From NCBI RefSeq assembly GCF_001299635.1, contig NZ_JRHN01000023.1, positions 1 to 64,000 of the forward strand: a stretch of DNA of 64,000 bases. The letters run 5' to 3'. Shown in pieces: positions 29,078 to 37,904 of this stretch. Source of the stretch: Clostridioides difficile. GTDB lineage: Bacteria; Bacillota; Clostridia; Peptostreptococcales; Peptostreptococcaceae. The position numbers and the translations under genes were made by a program. A model generated the notes under the pieces. The model saw only the letters and a program-made list of their open reading frames with translations, was not told the DNA's origin and made no database searches. Position 1 is the stretch's first letter, and each line of letters begins with the position of its first letter.

Positions 29078-29398
29078 CTAAATTAATATGTCTATTAGTG
29101 CTTTTGTATTATCCCATTCTTCATGGCTTTTTATATATTTTTCTCTGCCTATGTTTGTTATAGAATAATATTTTCTTCTAGCTCCAGTAGCTTCATCTCC
29201 CCAATAAGAGGTTATTGCACCAGACTGCTCAAGTCTACGAAACGCTGTATATAGAGTGGCTTCTTTTAACTCGTACAATCCATTGGTCTTTTCAAGTATA
29301 GATTTATTAATCTCATAACCATAACTGTCTTTTTCAAGTAAATGTTTTAAGATAATTGTTTCTGTATGACCTCTTATCATGTCAGATGCGATTGTCAT
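29078..29398 (-). CDS. PadR-family transcriptional regulator
   Basis: 106 residues using the ATG at complement 29398, eight bases after GGAGG; an ATG two codons upstream is also possible. The winged helix is typical of PadR-s1: IILKHLLEKDSYGYEINK, LYELKEATLYTAFRRLEQSG, then the wing with GARRKYYSIT. First gene of the PadR-HAAS-DUF4097 operon and very probably its autorepressor through the palindrome at 29431-29459. Confidence 0.92.
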   Translation of the reverse strand: MTIASDMIRGHTETIILKHLLEKDSYGYEINKSILEKTNGLYELKEATLYTAFRRLEQSGAITSYWGDEATGARRKYYSITNIGREKYIKSHEEWDNTKALIDILI

Positions 29399-29421
29399 GA
29401 ACATCACCTCCGATTAAATAT

Positions 29422-29459
29422 ATAATACTTTGATATACCTCGCCTGTCAAGGTATATCA
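29422..29459 (-). promoter_or_regulatory. Promoter and overlapping inverted-repeat operator of the PadR operon
   Basis: On the minus strand, TTGACA (complement 29445-29450), a 17-base spacer and TATTAT (complement 29422-29427) form a near-consensus promoter. A perfect 10-bp inverted repeat TGATATACCT / AGGTATATCA (29431-29440 and 29450-29459, 9-base spacer) covers the spacer and the -35 box, so a bound repressor would block polymerase. Confidence 0.85.
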
Positions 29460-29764
29460 TGAGAAAAAATATTTCATAGTGTTATTATAAGATTATAAGA
29501 GTTTATATGAAAATAATGTAAAAGTTTTATGGATAATATATTTTATATTTAGTTTTAGATAAATTTATATAGTTATTATATTAAAAAATGATATAAAGTC
29601 TAATTTAATTTAGCAAAATAAGTGATATAATTAAAAAAGAAAAGAAATATGGATTTATTTGGAATAATTTTGACAATCTATTTACTACACGTGTAGAGTC
29701 GTATATAATTAAATTATACGTAAAATATAAAAAATAATTTATCAATACGTTAGGAGAAAGTATT

Positions 29765-31105
29765 ATGATAAAGTCAGGCTTATTTTGGAATATTTTCATT
29801 ATGATATCCTTTATAATAGAATGGTTTCTTTGTAAGAAAATGCTAGATTATACAAGTGAGCAAAAAATTTCTAATAGAAAAATAAATATATACATGGGTA
29901 GCATTATTATTTTTGCTAATATAATTTATTTTTTTGATGTATCTCCAGATATAAGAGTAATTATATCTGTGATGTTTACTGTCGTATTTTACAAAATCTC
30001 ATATGATGTGAAGTTTATGAAGTCTATATTAATATCCTTAATTTACTGGATGTTATTAATTGCTACAGATGCTTTAAGTATATCTTTAACAGTTTGGATT
30101 AATTCTATAGATGATATGAGTAAGATGGCAACAGGTTATATATACAGAATTGAGTCCATGGTATCTGGAAAGATGCTTTTGATTTTAGCTTTATTTTTAT
30201 ACAGAACATTAAAGATAAAATTGAATATAGAAATAAATAAAAAGACATTCTCTTATATAATCATCCCAATAGTCGCTAATATAGCATCTTTTTTTATTAT
30301 TTTTAAATACATATTTAATTCAAAGTCTGGTAGTGGAATGCATAATAGTCAATTTGTTATGATTTCTGTTGTACTGCTTATATCAAGTATTATTTTAATC
30401 TTAATTGCTAAGAAGTTACAGCAATATAATACTTTAATGGTAGAAAATAATATGATTAAAAACGTTTTAAAATCTGAAAGTGAGTATTATGAAGATATAG
30501 AAAAGAAATATCTAAAGACTAGATTATTAAGTCATGACATGAAAAATCATTTATTGTGTATAAATGCCATGATTAAAAAAGGTATTGATGTTACTTCATA
30601 TTTAGATAATCTACAAGGAGAGATTCATGGTAATGACTTATTTTTTAATACTGGTAATTTCATATTAGATAGTATATTAAGTGAAAAGAAAGAAATCTGT
30701 GATAAAAATAATATAGAACTAAGAACAGGAATAAATTTTAGTCATTGTGAAGCTATTGAATTAGTAGATGTATGTCATATATTCTCTAATATTTTAGATA
30801 ATGCGATTGAAGCATGTAACAAAATAGATAGTGGTAATAGAAAGATTTGTATTAAAGGCGATGTCATGCAAAATTTTTATCTAATAAGAGTAGAAAATAC
30901 TAAAGTAAATGAGATTATTACTAAAAATGGAGATATTGTGACAGATAAAACAGGTCCTTTTCATGGTTTTGGAATAAGAAGTATAAAAAACTCTGTAAAC
31001 AAGTATGGTGGTAATGTTGTAATTGAATATGATGATAACAAATTTGTAGTTAAAATTGCTATACCACTTAAAAATGTGAAAAAGGTAGTCAATCATGTAA
31101 TTTAA
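29765..31105 (+). CDS. AgrC-like (GHKL) sensor histidine kinase, orphan
   Basis: 446 residues. Residues 1-215 contain six or seven membrane helices, the usual sensor of quorum-type kinases. Then come a dimerisation helix with the phospho-acceptor His in RLLSHDMKNHLLCINAM (near 260) and a GHKL ATPase domain (IFSNILDNAIEACNK, then GPFHGFGIRSIKNSVNKYGG). Structure and motifs are those of AgrC/VirS/FsrC-like kinases that detect peptides. No response regulator, pre-peptide or AgrB is adjacent. GGAGAAAG before ATG. Confidence 0.88.
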   Translation: MIKSGLFWNIFIMISFIIEWFLCKKMLDYTSEQKISNRKINIYMGSIIIFANIIYFFDVSPDIRVIISVMFTVVFYKISYDVKFMKSILISLIYWMLLIATDALSISLTVWINSIDDMSKMATGYIYRIESMVSGKMLLILALFLYRTLKIKLNIEINKKTFSYIIIPIVANIASFFIIFKYIFNSKSGSGMHNSQFVMISVVLLISSIILILIAKKLQQYNTLMVENNMIKNVLKSESEYYEDIEKKYLKTRLLSHDMKNHLLCINAMIKKGIDVTSYLDNLQGEIHGNDLFFNTGNFILDSILSEKKEICDKNNIELRTGINFSHCEAIELVDVCHIFSNILDNAIEACNKIDSGNRKICIKGDVMQNFYLIRVENTKVNEIITKNGDIVTDKTGPFHGFGIRSIKNSVNKYGGNVVIEYDDNKFVVKIAIPLKNVKKVVNHVI

Positions 31106-31213
31106 TGTATACAGGTAAAGTCTATAATTATGTGTACATATTGAAATTATTTATTATTTATTAAAATTTTTCAAAGTTGGGATATTATACATATTATAAA
31201 TGGGGCGTATTAA

Positions 31214-31238
31214 TAAGCTTAAGATAGTAAGCTTTTTA
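31214..31238 (+). terminator. Terminator after the histidine kinase
   Basis: Stem AAGCTTA / TAAGCTT followed by TTTATT. Confidence 0.6.
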
Positions 31239-31255
31239 TTGTGATAAATAAAAAA

Positions 31256-31299
31256 GAAGTTGCATCAAAAATAGAAAAACTCTTTAAAGATGTAACTTC
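31256..31299 (-). terminator. Terminator of the HD-domain gene (minus strand)
   Basis: Stem GAAGTTGCATC / GATGTAACTTC with one mismatch; read on the minus strand it is followed by CTTTTTTATT. Confidence 0.75.
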
Positions 31300-31319
31300 T
31301 ATGGTATATGTATGAGAGG

Positions 31320-31889
31320 CTATATCGCCATTTCTGGGATTAAGCTTCTCATAGCTTCTATAGTTGTTTGAATAAGCTTATCAAGTTCCCAGCCAAGCAT
31401 TTCTGCACCACTTCTTATAACGTCTCGAGAACAGCCAGCAGCAAATGACTTATCTTTAAATTTCTTTTTAACAGATTTTAATTCTAAATCAGAAACACTC
31501 TTTGAAGGACGCATTATTGCAGCGGCACCAATTAAACCAGTAAGTTCATCTACAGCAAATAATACCTTTTCCATAAACTGTTCTGGCTTGACATCTGAGC
31601 CAGTTAGTCCATATCCATGACTTACAGTAGAATCGATTATCGATTTATCTAAATCAAGCTCTGTCATTAATTCTCTTTGCTTAACACAATGTTCATCAGG
31701 ATACATTTCAAAATCTAAGTCATGTAAAAGTCCAACTACTTCCCAAAATTCTACTCTCTCAGGGTCGTATTCTTTTGCATAGTATCTCATAACTCCAGAT
31801 ACGATTTGAGCGTGTCTTATATGAAATTCTTCCTTATTGTATTTTTTTAGTATTTCCCATGCTTGTTCTATATTTGGCATGTAACTCAT
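31320..31889 (-). CDS. HD-domain phosphohydrolase
   Basis: 189 residues from ATG at complement 31889 (site GAGGAGTG). The HD motif VVGLLHDLDFEMYPDEH (near residue 56) has an upstream His (IRHAQIV) and a downstream HGYGLTGS and DELTGL. This pattern matches the HDIG-type single-domain hydrolases common in Clostridia. Substrate unknown (a nucleotide or phosphomonoester is likely). Monocistronic. Confidence 0.85.
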   Translation of the reverse strand: MSYMPNIEQAWEILKKYNKEEFHIRHAQIVSGVMRYYAKEYDPERVEFWEVVGLLHDLDFEMYPDEHCVKQRELMTELDLDKSIIDSTVSHGYGLTGSDVKPEQFMEKVLFAVDELTGLIGAAAIMRPSKSVSDLELKSVKKKFKDKSFAAGCSRDVIRSGAEMLGWELDKLIQTTIEAMRSLIPEMAI

Positions 31890-32077
31890 TTTTATCACTC
31901 CTCTAGCTGAATATTTTGAATTTTTATAAAGTTTATTTTCCATTGATTATATCAATCAATTTCCAATACGTCAACACACTGATACACAATTTTGCATGTG
32001 AATTCAGAAATTAGTGAAAATTGAATTTTTATGTCTAGTCTTTAGGTTTAAAATCTTTCTATTTAAATTCTGAGTAT

Positions 32078-33328
32078 CTAAATTTTTTCATTCTGTAATG
32101 TTATTTTCGATATAAACGCTATAAGTAATGTAATAAATCCTACTCCTATTATAATAATATACACTCTATCCGATAATAAATCGAAAAGTCTACCATATAT
32201 AACCTGCCCAATAGGCATTGCGACAGATGTTCCTGCAAAAAGAATAGCCATAACTTTTCCTAGCAGTTCATTTGGAGTTTTTAATTGTATGATTGTTATA
32301 GCATATATTGAGATAAGAGTCGTTGTAAAAAATATTAGCATAGAGGATATAATAAAGATTAAAAATGGAACTGGAAATCCTGTATTTAATATAAATGGAT
32401 AGACTGAAAATGCCATTGGTATAAATATAAGTGCACATATGATGAAACAAATATGTAAGTTGGTTATTTTCAGATGCTTTGAGAAAATACCAATACTCAC
32501 AGCAGCTATTAACGAACTAAAAGAGATTGCTCCTTCTGCTACACCATATAGAAAGTTATTAGATTCCATAGTTATTTTTACTATATAGGGGATACCTACG
32601 ATTAGCATAGAACTTAAAACTAGATTTATTGCCATTGCTAAAAAGAGTATTTTTAATGTAAATCTATTTTCCTTACATATATGGATAATACCATCTTTTA
32701 TATCAATAAATATAGTTTTTATAATGTTGCCAGTTTGTTCTTGTTTAACAAAAGGAATCTGTATAAATATCTCCATAATTGCAGATAGAAAGAAACTTAT
32801 ACAACTGATAACGACAATTGCATTGATACCAAGGATACCATACAAAACACCTCCTAATACAGGACCTGCTATATTTGTAAGAGAGGCAACTCCAGCTACG
32901 ATACCATTTGCATTTATTAAATGTTCATTATCTACTAAAATGGGTGTACTTGACTGAACTGTTGGTTGATACATTGTGCTTATGACTGAAAGTATGGTCA
33001 TAATAATTCCTATAAGTAGTATTGAACCATTATCATTAAATAAGAAGAGTGATAAGATTAGTACTGCAACACTACTTGAAAAATCGAAAATAACCATTAA
33101 GTTTCTTCTGTTGAATATATCTGCAATAGCCCCACCAATAGGGGAGAATACCACAATTGGGATTGAAGATACTGCAAGTATCGTAGCAAATATTTCTGCC
33201 TTACCAGTCATATCAAGTATGTAGAGAGATAAAGCAAACTTAAGTATTGATGCACCAAATAATGAAATTATTTGACCTAATACCATTAAGTTAAAATTTT
33301 TATTAAAAGTATTTAATGATTTTACCAT
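32078..33328 (-). CDS. MFS transporter (multidrug-efflux type)
   Basis: 416 residues with about 12 hydrophobic segments. The motif-A-like loop SPIGGAIADIFNRRN (near residue 62) and the layout resemble the MFS_3/TetV-like exporters of Firmicutes. The substrate is not predictable. The gene starts eight bases after a 77-residue membrane protein gene and follows a TetR gene, so the three form an efflux operon controlled by that TetR. Confidence 0.88.
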   Translation of the reverse strand: MVKSLNTFNKNFNLMVLGQIISLFGASILKFALSLYILDMTGKAEIFATILAVSSIPIVVFSPIGGAIADIFNRRNLMVIFDFSSSVAVLILSLFLFNDNGSILLIGIIMTILSVISTMYQPTVQSSTPILVDNEHLINANGIVAGVASLTNIAGPVLGGVLYGILGINAIVVISCISFFLSAIMEIFIQIPFVKQEQTGNIIKTIFIDIKDGIIHICKENRFTLKILFLAMAINLVLSSMLIVGIPYIVKITMESNNFLYGVAEGAISFSSLIAAVSIGIFSKHLKITNLHICFIICALIFIPMAFSVYPFILNTGFPVPFLIFIISSMLIFFTTTLISIYAITIIQLKTPNELLGKVMAILFAGTSVAMPIGQVIYGRLFDLLSDRVYIIIIGVGFITLLIAFISKITLQNEKI

Positions 33329-33336
33329 ATATATAC

Positions 33337-33570
33337 CTACCTATCTAAGATTATTAAAATATTTATAATGATTGCTATGACAGCAATGACTATAAGGAAG
33401 TTTTTTCTTGTTTTAATCCCTAATATTATTATAAATGCAGAAAATATTATAGATAAGATAGAGTAGAATGGCATGAGTTCGCTGCTAGGGTCTACTAGTT
33501 TTGTGTGGATATTTAGTTTATCATTTATTTTGTAAATAATATCATTTAGTTTTTGTATTAATTCAATCAT
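33337..33570 (-). CDS. Small two-helix membrane protein in the TetR-MFS operon
   Basis: 77 residues. The first ~30 are polar and helical; two membrane helices follow (about 35-50 and 56-74) separated by a short Lys/Arg turn. The ribosome site GGAGGGG gives a confident ATG start. I do not recognise the family. Its position between TetR and the exporter suggests a helper of the exporter or a membrane-stress sensor. Confidence 0.75.
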   Translation of the reverse strand: MIELIQKLNDIIYKINDKLNIHTKLVDPSSELMPFYSILSIIFSAFIIILGIKTRKNFLIVIAVIAIIINILIILDR

Positions 33571-33620
33571 ATTACCCCTCCTAGTTATAAAGAAATGTTT
33601 AGAAAATTTATTTTAAATTA

Positions 33621-34199
33621 TTACTCAAGTATGTGTTCTATAAGATTGTCTACCATAAAATCAAATACTTCAATGTAGTTATATCCAATATCTTCTTTTA
33701 TCAATAGACTTGAAAGTAGGGCATTGCAAACACCAAAGGCTTTTTCTTTCTCTATTTTTAATTTGAGATTGTATCTTTCAATTAAGTTGTAAAAATTTTG
33801 TACATTATTATATTCAAGTTGCGAAAGCATCTCTTTAGGCATCTTATTTAATAAAGAGATGTAATCAGCATTGTTTGGTGAATATAAGAATGGGTTTTTA
33901 TCATATAATCGGTATAACATCTTCAAGGCTTTTGCAAAACCCTCTTTTTGAGGCATGTTACTTAAAATTTCATCTACTGATGATATAAGTTTGTTTTGAA
34001 TTTCATTTAATACTTCAAAAAATAGCTTTTCTTTTGAATCAAAGAATGTGTAAAATGAACCCTTTGCAATTCCTGATTTCGAACAAAGTTCGTCAATGTT
34101 AGTTTTTTTGTATCCATATTTAGACCAGTGAATTTCACATTCTGAAATTAATCTTTTTCTAATATTATTTTTTTCTATTTCTGTAAAGCTTTTAGCCAT
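33621..34199 (-). CDS. TetR-family regulator of the MFS operon
   Basis: 192 residues from ATG at complement 34199 (site AGAGAGG). N-terminal helix-turn-helix: SKYGYKKTNIDELCSKSGIAKGSFYTFFDSKEKLF, which is classical TetR. The C-terminal ligand domain is not diagnostic. It most likely binds the perfect palindrome 34234-34259 in front of its own gene and so controls itself plus the downstream membrane protein and exporter. Confidence 0.9.
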   Translation of the reverse strand: MAKSFTEIEKNNIRKRLISECEIHWSKYGYKKTNIDELCSKSGIAKGSFYTFFDSKEKLFFEVLNEIQNKLISSVDEILSNMPQKEGFAKALKMLYRLYDKNPFLYSPNNADYISLLNKMPKEMLSQLEYNNVQNFYNLIERYNLKLKIEKEKAFGVCNALLSSLLIKEDIGYNYIEVFDFMVDNLIEHILE

Positions 34200-34233
34200 A
34201 TTTATCAATCCTCTCTATAAGTATATGTTATAT

Positions 34234-34294
34234 ATGACTTAAAATATATTTTAAGTCATAGATATATGATATTGTTCATTTACAAATTTGTCAA
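34234..34294 (-). promoter_or_regulatory. Promoter and 26-bp perfect palindrome of the TetR-MFS operon
   Basis: Minus-strand TTGACA (complement 34289-34294), 17-base spacer, TATCAT (complement 34266-34271). Bases 34234-34259 are a perfect 26-bp palindrome with arms ATGACTTAAAATA, lying just downstream of the -10 box, as expected for a TetR operator. Confidence 0.85.
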
Positions 34295-34370
34295 GCTTGA
34301 CCCTGACAATAAGTAATATTTTTTGCTACAATCTGTTATTAATCTCATATGGAAGCTATTATATGAAAAG

Positions 34371-34411
34371 AGCCAATAGCCATAAGGGATGTTATTTATA
34401 GGTTATTGGCT
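34371..34411 (-). terminator. Terminator of the EFR1 gene (minus strand)
   Basis: Stem AGCCAATAGCC / GGTTATTGGCT with one mismatch; read leftward it ends in CTTTT. Confidence 0.7.
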
Positions 34412-34541
34412 TTATGTCTTTATATCTTAGTATTTGATAGCTGGCAAATTTAATTGTTTTACAGTGATAAGATTTTCTTATTTATATTTGAGATAGGATA
34501 GCGAAAAATTTTTAAGCACTATATTTTTCAGATTCCTAACC

Positions 34542-35330
34542 TTATTTATAATATTTTCGATTTGACACTATATCATTTGAACTAATATAAGGATTATGAT
34601 ATTTTTTGCGTTTTCGAGTGAAATAAGGGAAATTAATGGATTCTTTTGGACAAAAGGAAATGCAAGCCATACACTGATTACATTGATGTTGAAATGTTGG
34701 TTTACCATTTTGCATTATTATATTTTTGCAAGGGCATACTTTAAAACATAATCCACAAGAAATGCAATCATCCCAAACCTTGAAATATTTATCATTAGAT
34801 GGACAATTTTTTATATAATGGTCCATTATTTTATGAAAAAGTGTATTTACTAAAAAATTGGGTTTTGGGTAGTTTCTTATTTCTTTTTGTGATATTTCTT
34901 TTGATATAATTCTAAGCTGTTCCTCCGTTTTAGGAACACGTTTTTTAGGGTTAGGAAATGGTGGATACATGGCTACATAGTTTGCAACACTATATACTTT
35001 ATTCCCATAAGATAAATTACACCCTTTTTCCTTGAGTAACAATGCTAATTCTTCCATGCTTTTTCCGTTAATAAAAGCAGGCATAGAAATTGCAAATATA
35101 TAGGCATCAGGGGATAACTCTAAATTTTTTATAAATTGAATTACAGTTTCTGGTATAGTCCAATGGTATACAGGAAAAATAAATCCTATTCGTTCAGCAG
35201 TCAATTTTGAATAATCAGATGGTGATGTTCTCATTGAGATAATCTCTGTATTATTAAGTTCTTGTGCGATTACCTGAGCAGCTCGCATACTATTTCCTGT
35301 TCCAGTAAAGTAGTAGATTACATTACGCAT
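34542..35330 (-). CDS. EFR1-family flavodoxin-ferredoxin protein
   Basis: 262 residues from ATG at complement 35330 (site GGAGG). The N-terminal ~150 residues form a flavodoxin fold with the FMN loop FTGTGNSMRAA. The C-terminus carries two 4Fe-4S clusters (CISCGLCFKVCPCKN and CNQCMACISFCPKE). This fusion is the EFR1 ferredoxin group of anaerobes, a cytoplasmic electron carrier/oxidoreductase. Possibly induced by redox or drug stress through the twin operators upstream. Confidence 0.88.
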   Translation of the reverse strand: MRNVIYYFTGTGNSMRAAQVIAQELNNTEIISMRTSPSDYSKLTAERIGFIFPVYHWTIPETVIQFIKNLELSPDAYIFAISMPAFINGKSMEELALLLKEKGCNLSYGNKVYSVANYVAMYPPFPNPKKRVPKTEEQLRIISKEISQKEIRNYPKPNFLVNTLFHKIMDHYIKNCPSNDKYFKVWDDCISCGLCFKVCPCKNIIMQNGKPTFQHQCNQCMACISFCPKESINFPYFTRKRKKYHNPYISSNDIVSNRKYYK

Positions 35331-35394
35331 ATTTTTTACCTCCAAAATCTGTTGAATAAGACTTGTAACAGTCTATTTTTTATTCTGAGTTTTA

Positions 35395-35469
35395 AACAGA
35401 ATAGTGTTCTGTTAGGATTATATCATATATGCAAATTAGGGTCAATAATTAAGAGAATAGCGTTCTTTT
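35395..35469 (-). promoter_or_regulatory. EFR1 promoter flanked by two copies of an inverted-repeat operator
   Basis: Minus-strand TTGACC (complement 35440-35445), 17-base spacer, TATAAT (complement 35417-35422). AACAGAATAGTGTTCTGTT (35395-35413) lies just past the -10 box, and AAGAGAATAGCGTTCTTTT (35451-35469) just upstream of -35. Both share the core AGAATAGYGTTCT, arranged to bracket the promoter. The regulator is not identified. Confidence 0.8.
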
Positions 35470-35617
35470 AATTGTATAATCTGTCCTATTCTTGTTGACA
35501 TTATGATATGTGTAATTATACCTTGCAAGAAATATAAGGGTGAAATAATGAGAGAATTATTTAAAATACAATGCCATTTAAAATACAAAAAATATAGATT
35601 ATGAAAAAATTTTTTAA

Positions 35618-35631
35618 GGTAAACGTTTATT
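35618..35631 (+). promoter_or_regulatory. Possible CcpA cre site upstream of gapN
   Basis: GGTAAACGTTTATT matches the low-GC cre consensus around the central CG in most positions, ~80 bases before the gapN start; a TATAAT box is at 35669-35674. Confidence 0.4.
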
Positions 35632-35710
35632 AAAAAAAGAAATGTTTACATAACGAATAAATGGCTATAATTTAAATACACAAAGTTATATCAGAGAGAG
35701 GAATAAAAAT

Positions 35711-37171
35711 ATGTTTAATGAACTTAGAACAAAAGAAAATGTATATAAAAATTTAATAAATGGAAAATGGGTGGAATCTAATTCAAGAAAACCAATAGAA
35801 ATTTACTCACCAATAGATAATTCTCTTGTTGGTAAAGTACAATCTATGACAAAACACGAAGTAGATGAAGCCATTGAAAATACAAAAGAGAGTATAAAGG
35901 TATGGGCTGAAATGCCTGTATACAAAAGAGCTAATATATTCCATAAGGCTGCTGATTTATTGTTAGAAAATATGGACGAGATAGCTAATATATTGGTACT
36001 TGAAATAGCCAAAGATATAAAGTCTGCAAGAGCAGAAGTTGAAAGAACGGCAGATTTTTTAAGATATACAGCTGATGTAGGAAAAAATATGGAAGGAGAA
36101 GCTATCAGTGGTGATAACTTCCCTGGTGGAACAAGAAATAAGATGTCTTATGTTTCAAGGGTTCCATTAGGTACTGTTTTAGCGATATCTCCTTTTAATT
36201 ATCCTGTGAATTTATCAATGTCAAAGATTGCACCAGCACTTATTGGTGGAAATGCAGTTGTATTAAAACCTGCCACACAAGGAGCTATTAGTGCACTTCA
36301 TGTAGTAGAGATTATGAGAAAAGCTGGTATACCAGATGGAGTACTTAACACTATTACAGGTAGGGGTAGTGAGATAGGGGATTATGTTGTAACTCACAAA
36401 GGAATTAATTTTATTAACTTTACTGGTAGTACTGAAGTTGGTCAACATATATCTAAAATATCTAGAATGGTACCATTATTATTGGAGCTTGGTGGAAAAG
36501 ATGCCGCTATAGTATTAGAAGATGCAGACTTGGATTTTGCAGCTAAGAATATAGTGTCTGGAGCTTATTCATACTCAGGCCAAAGATGTACAGCAGTGAA
36601 GAGAATCCTAGTACAAGAGAGTGTAGCTGATGAATTAGTGGAAAAGATAAAGCCATTAGTAGAGAAGTTAACGATTGGAAATCCAATGGAGGAAGTAGTT
36701 ATCACGCCTCTTATAGATAATAAAGCGACTGATTTTGTTCAAGGTTTAGTTGATGATGCACTACATAAAGGAGCAAAATTAATAACAGGTAATGTTAGAA
36801 AAAATAATTTATTTTATCCAACATTATTAGACAATGTAAATGTTGATATGAAGATTGCTTGGGAGGAGCCTTTTGGTCCAGTACTTCCAATTATAAGAGT
36901 TAAAGATATAAATCAAGCAATTGAAATTGCTAATCAGTCAGAGTATGGACTTCAATCATCAGTGTTTACAAGTGATATTGATAGGGCATTTTATATTGCT
37001 GATAAGCTTGAGGTTGGAACTGTTCAAATAAATAATAAGACTGAAAGAGGGCCAGACCATTTCCCATTCTTGGGTGTAAAGGCATCTGGTATGGGAACTC
37101 AAGGAGTTAAGTATTCAATTGAGGCTATGACTAGACCTAAAGCAGTAGTGGTAAATGTTAAAGAGTTATAA
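35711..37171 (+). CDS. gapN: NADP-dependent non-phosphorylating glyceraldehyde-3-phosphate dehydrogenase
   Basis: 486 residues, aldehyde dehydrogenase superfamily. GDNFPGGTRNK, the cofactor loop FTGSTEVGQ, LELGGKDAAIV with the general-base Glu, and SGQRCTAVKR with the catalytic Cys are the pattern of GapN. It oxidises glyceraldehyde-3-phosphate directly to 3-phosphoglycerate and yields NADPH. Cytoplasmic; stand-alone gene with its own terminator. Ribosome site GAGAGAGG. Confidence 0.93.
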   Translation: MFNELRTKENVYKNLINGKWVESNSRKPIEIYSPIDNSLVGKVQSMTKHEVDEAIENTKESIKVWAEMPVYKRANIFHKAADLLLENMDEIANILVLEIAKDIKSARAEVERTADFLRYTADVGKNMEGEAISGDNFPGGTRNKMSYVSRVPLGTVLAISPFNYPVNLSMSKIAPALIGGNAVVLKPATQGAISALHVVEIMRKAGIPDGVLNTITGRGSEIGDYVVTHKGINFINFTGSTEVGQHISKISRMVPLLLELGGKDAAIVLEDADLDFAAKNIVSGAYSYSGQRCTAVKRILVQESVADELVEKIKPLVEKLTIGNPMEEVVITPLIDNKATDFVQGLVDDALHKGAKLITGNVRKNNLFYPTLLDNVNVDMKIAWEEPFGPVLPIIRVKDINQAIEIANQSEYGLQSSVFTSDIDRAFYIADKLEVGTVQINNKTERGPDHFPFLGVKASGMGTQGVKYSIEAMTRPKAVVVNVKEL

Positions 37172-37280
37172 AGAAATAGATAGAGTATGGATAAAAATAT
37201 AGGATAATAACTGGCAATAGAAATATAGAAAAGCAACTAAAAATAATCAATAAATATAAGTGAATAGCTGGAAATATAAA

Positions 37281-37316
37281 ATAAAGTGGAGAATTTAATT
37301 CTCCACTTTATTTTTT
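37281..37316. terminator. Terminator after gapN
   Basis: Palindromic stem AAAGTGGAGAA / TTCTCCACTTT with a 5-base loop, then TATTTTTT. Confidence 0.92.
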
Positions 37317-37609
37317 GAAGTTTTAAGTAAGTTTACTTGATAGAAGTATCTAATCTACTTTATTTTTAAGGAAACATTTAAATATAAAAGATATTCCAAA
37401 GAATTTTTAAGATATTTTATCCTAATAGAATTGATATATTTTTGTATTAAATTATCTTAAACTACAGAATAATGTTTAAAAAGATTGTTTTACTTGAATA
37501 TTTATCCAGTTATACATTTTGATTGACCAGTTACACGAAATATATTGAATATTAAGAAAATTAGTAATATTATATGGATAAATAAAAAAATATATAGGAG
37601 GTATTTTAT
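37317..37609. other. AT-rich upstream region of the cystatin-like gene
   Basis: About 290 bases with no coding frame. A strong ribosome site, AGGAGG, stands just before 37610. No clear promoter or operator could be fixed. Confidence 0.4.
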
Positions 37610-37885
37610 ATGAGTCTTTTTGTTGGTGGATGGTCAAAATTTAGAACTGTCGAGGAAGACGATTTAAAAGTATTTAATGAAGCTGTAGGAATGTTAAAAG
37701 GTGTTGATTATGAAGCACTTATTGTTGCTACTCAAGTTGTTGCAGGAACAAATTTTAAATTTATTTGTAATGCTACTTCAGTCACAAATCCTCCACACGA
37801 TTATTTAGCAGAAATAGTAGTTTTCAAACCTCTTCCTTGTGATGAGCATGATGCAACAATTACAAGTATTAATGTAATTAAGTAA
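37610..37885 (+). CDS. Cystatin/stefin-like small protein
   Basis: 91 residues, no signal peptide, so cytoplasmic as encoded. The N-terminal VGGW glycine, a helix at about residues 18-33, the central QVVAGTNFKF, and VVFKPLP near residue 75 fall in the order and spacing of eukaryotic stefins. In those proteins the N-terminal Gly, the QxVxG loop and a second loop insert into papain-like proteases. This suggests a cysteine-protease-inhibitor fold, though bacterial homologues have other or unknown roles. Strong AGGAGG site. Followed after 19 bases by a 95-residue gene and then a terminator, so these two form a small operon. Confidence 0.65.
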   Translation: MSLFVGGWSKFRTVEEDDLKVFNEAVGMLKGVDYEALIVATQVVAGTNFKFICNATSVTNPPHDYLAEIVVFKPLPCDEHDATITSINVIK

Positions 37886-37904
37886 TATTAATAGGAGCTA
37901 GGAT

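Noticed and set aside
29685-29696. CTACACGTGTAG palindrome as an operator of the histidine kinase
   Set aside because: Perfect, but only 12 bp, with no well-spaced promoter boxes around it and no candidate regulator.
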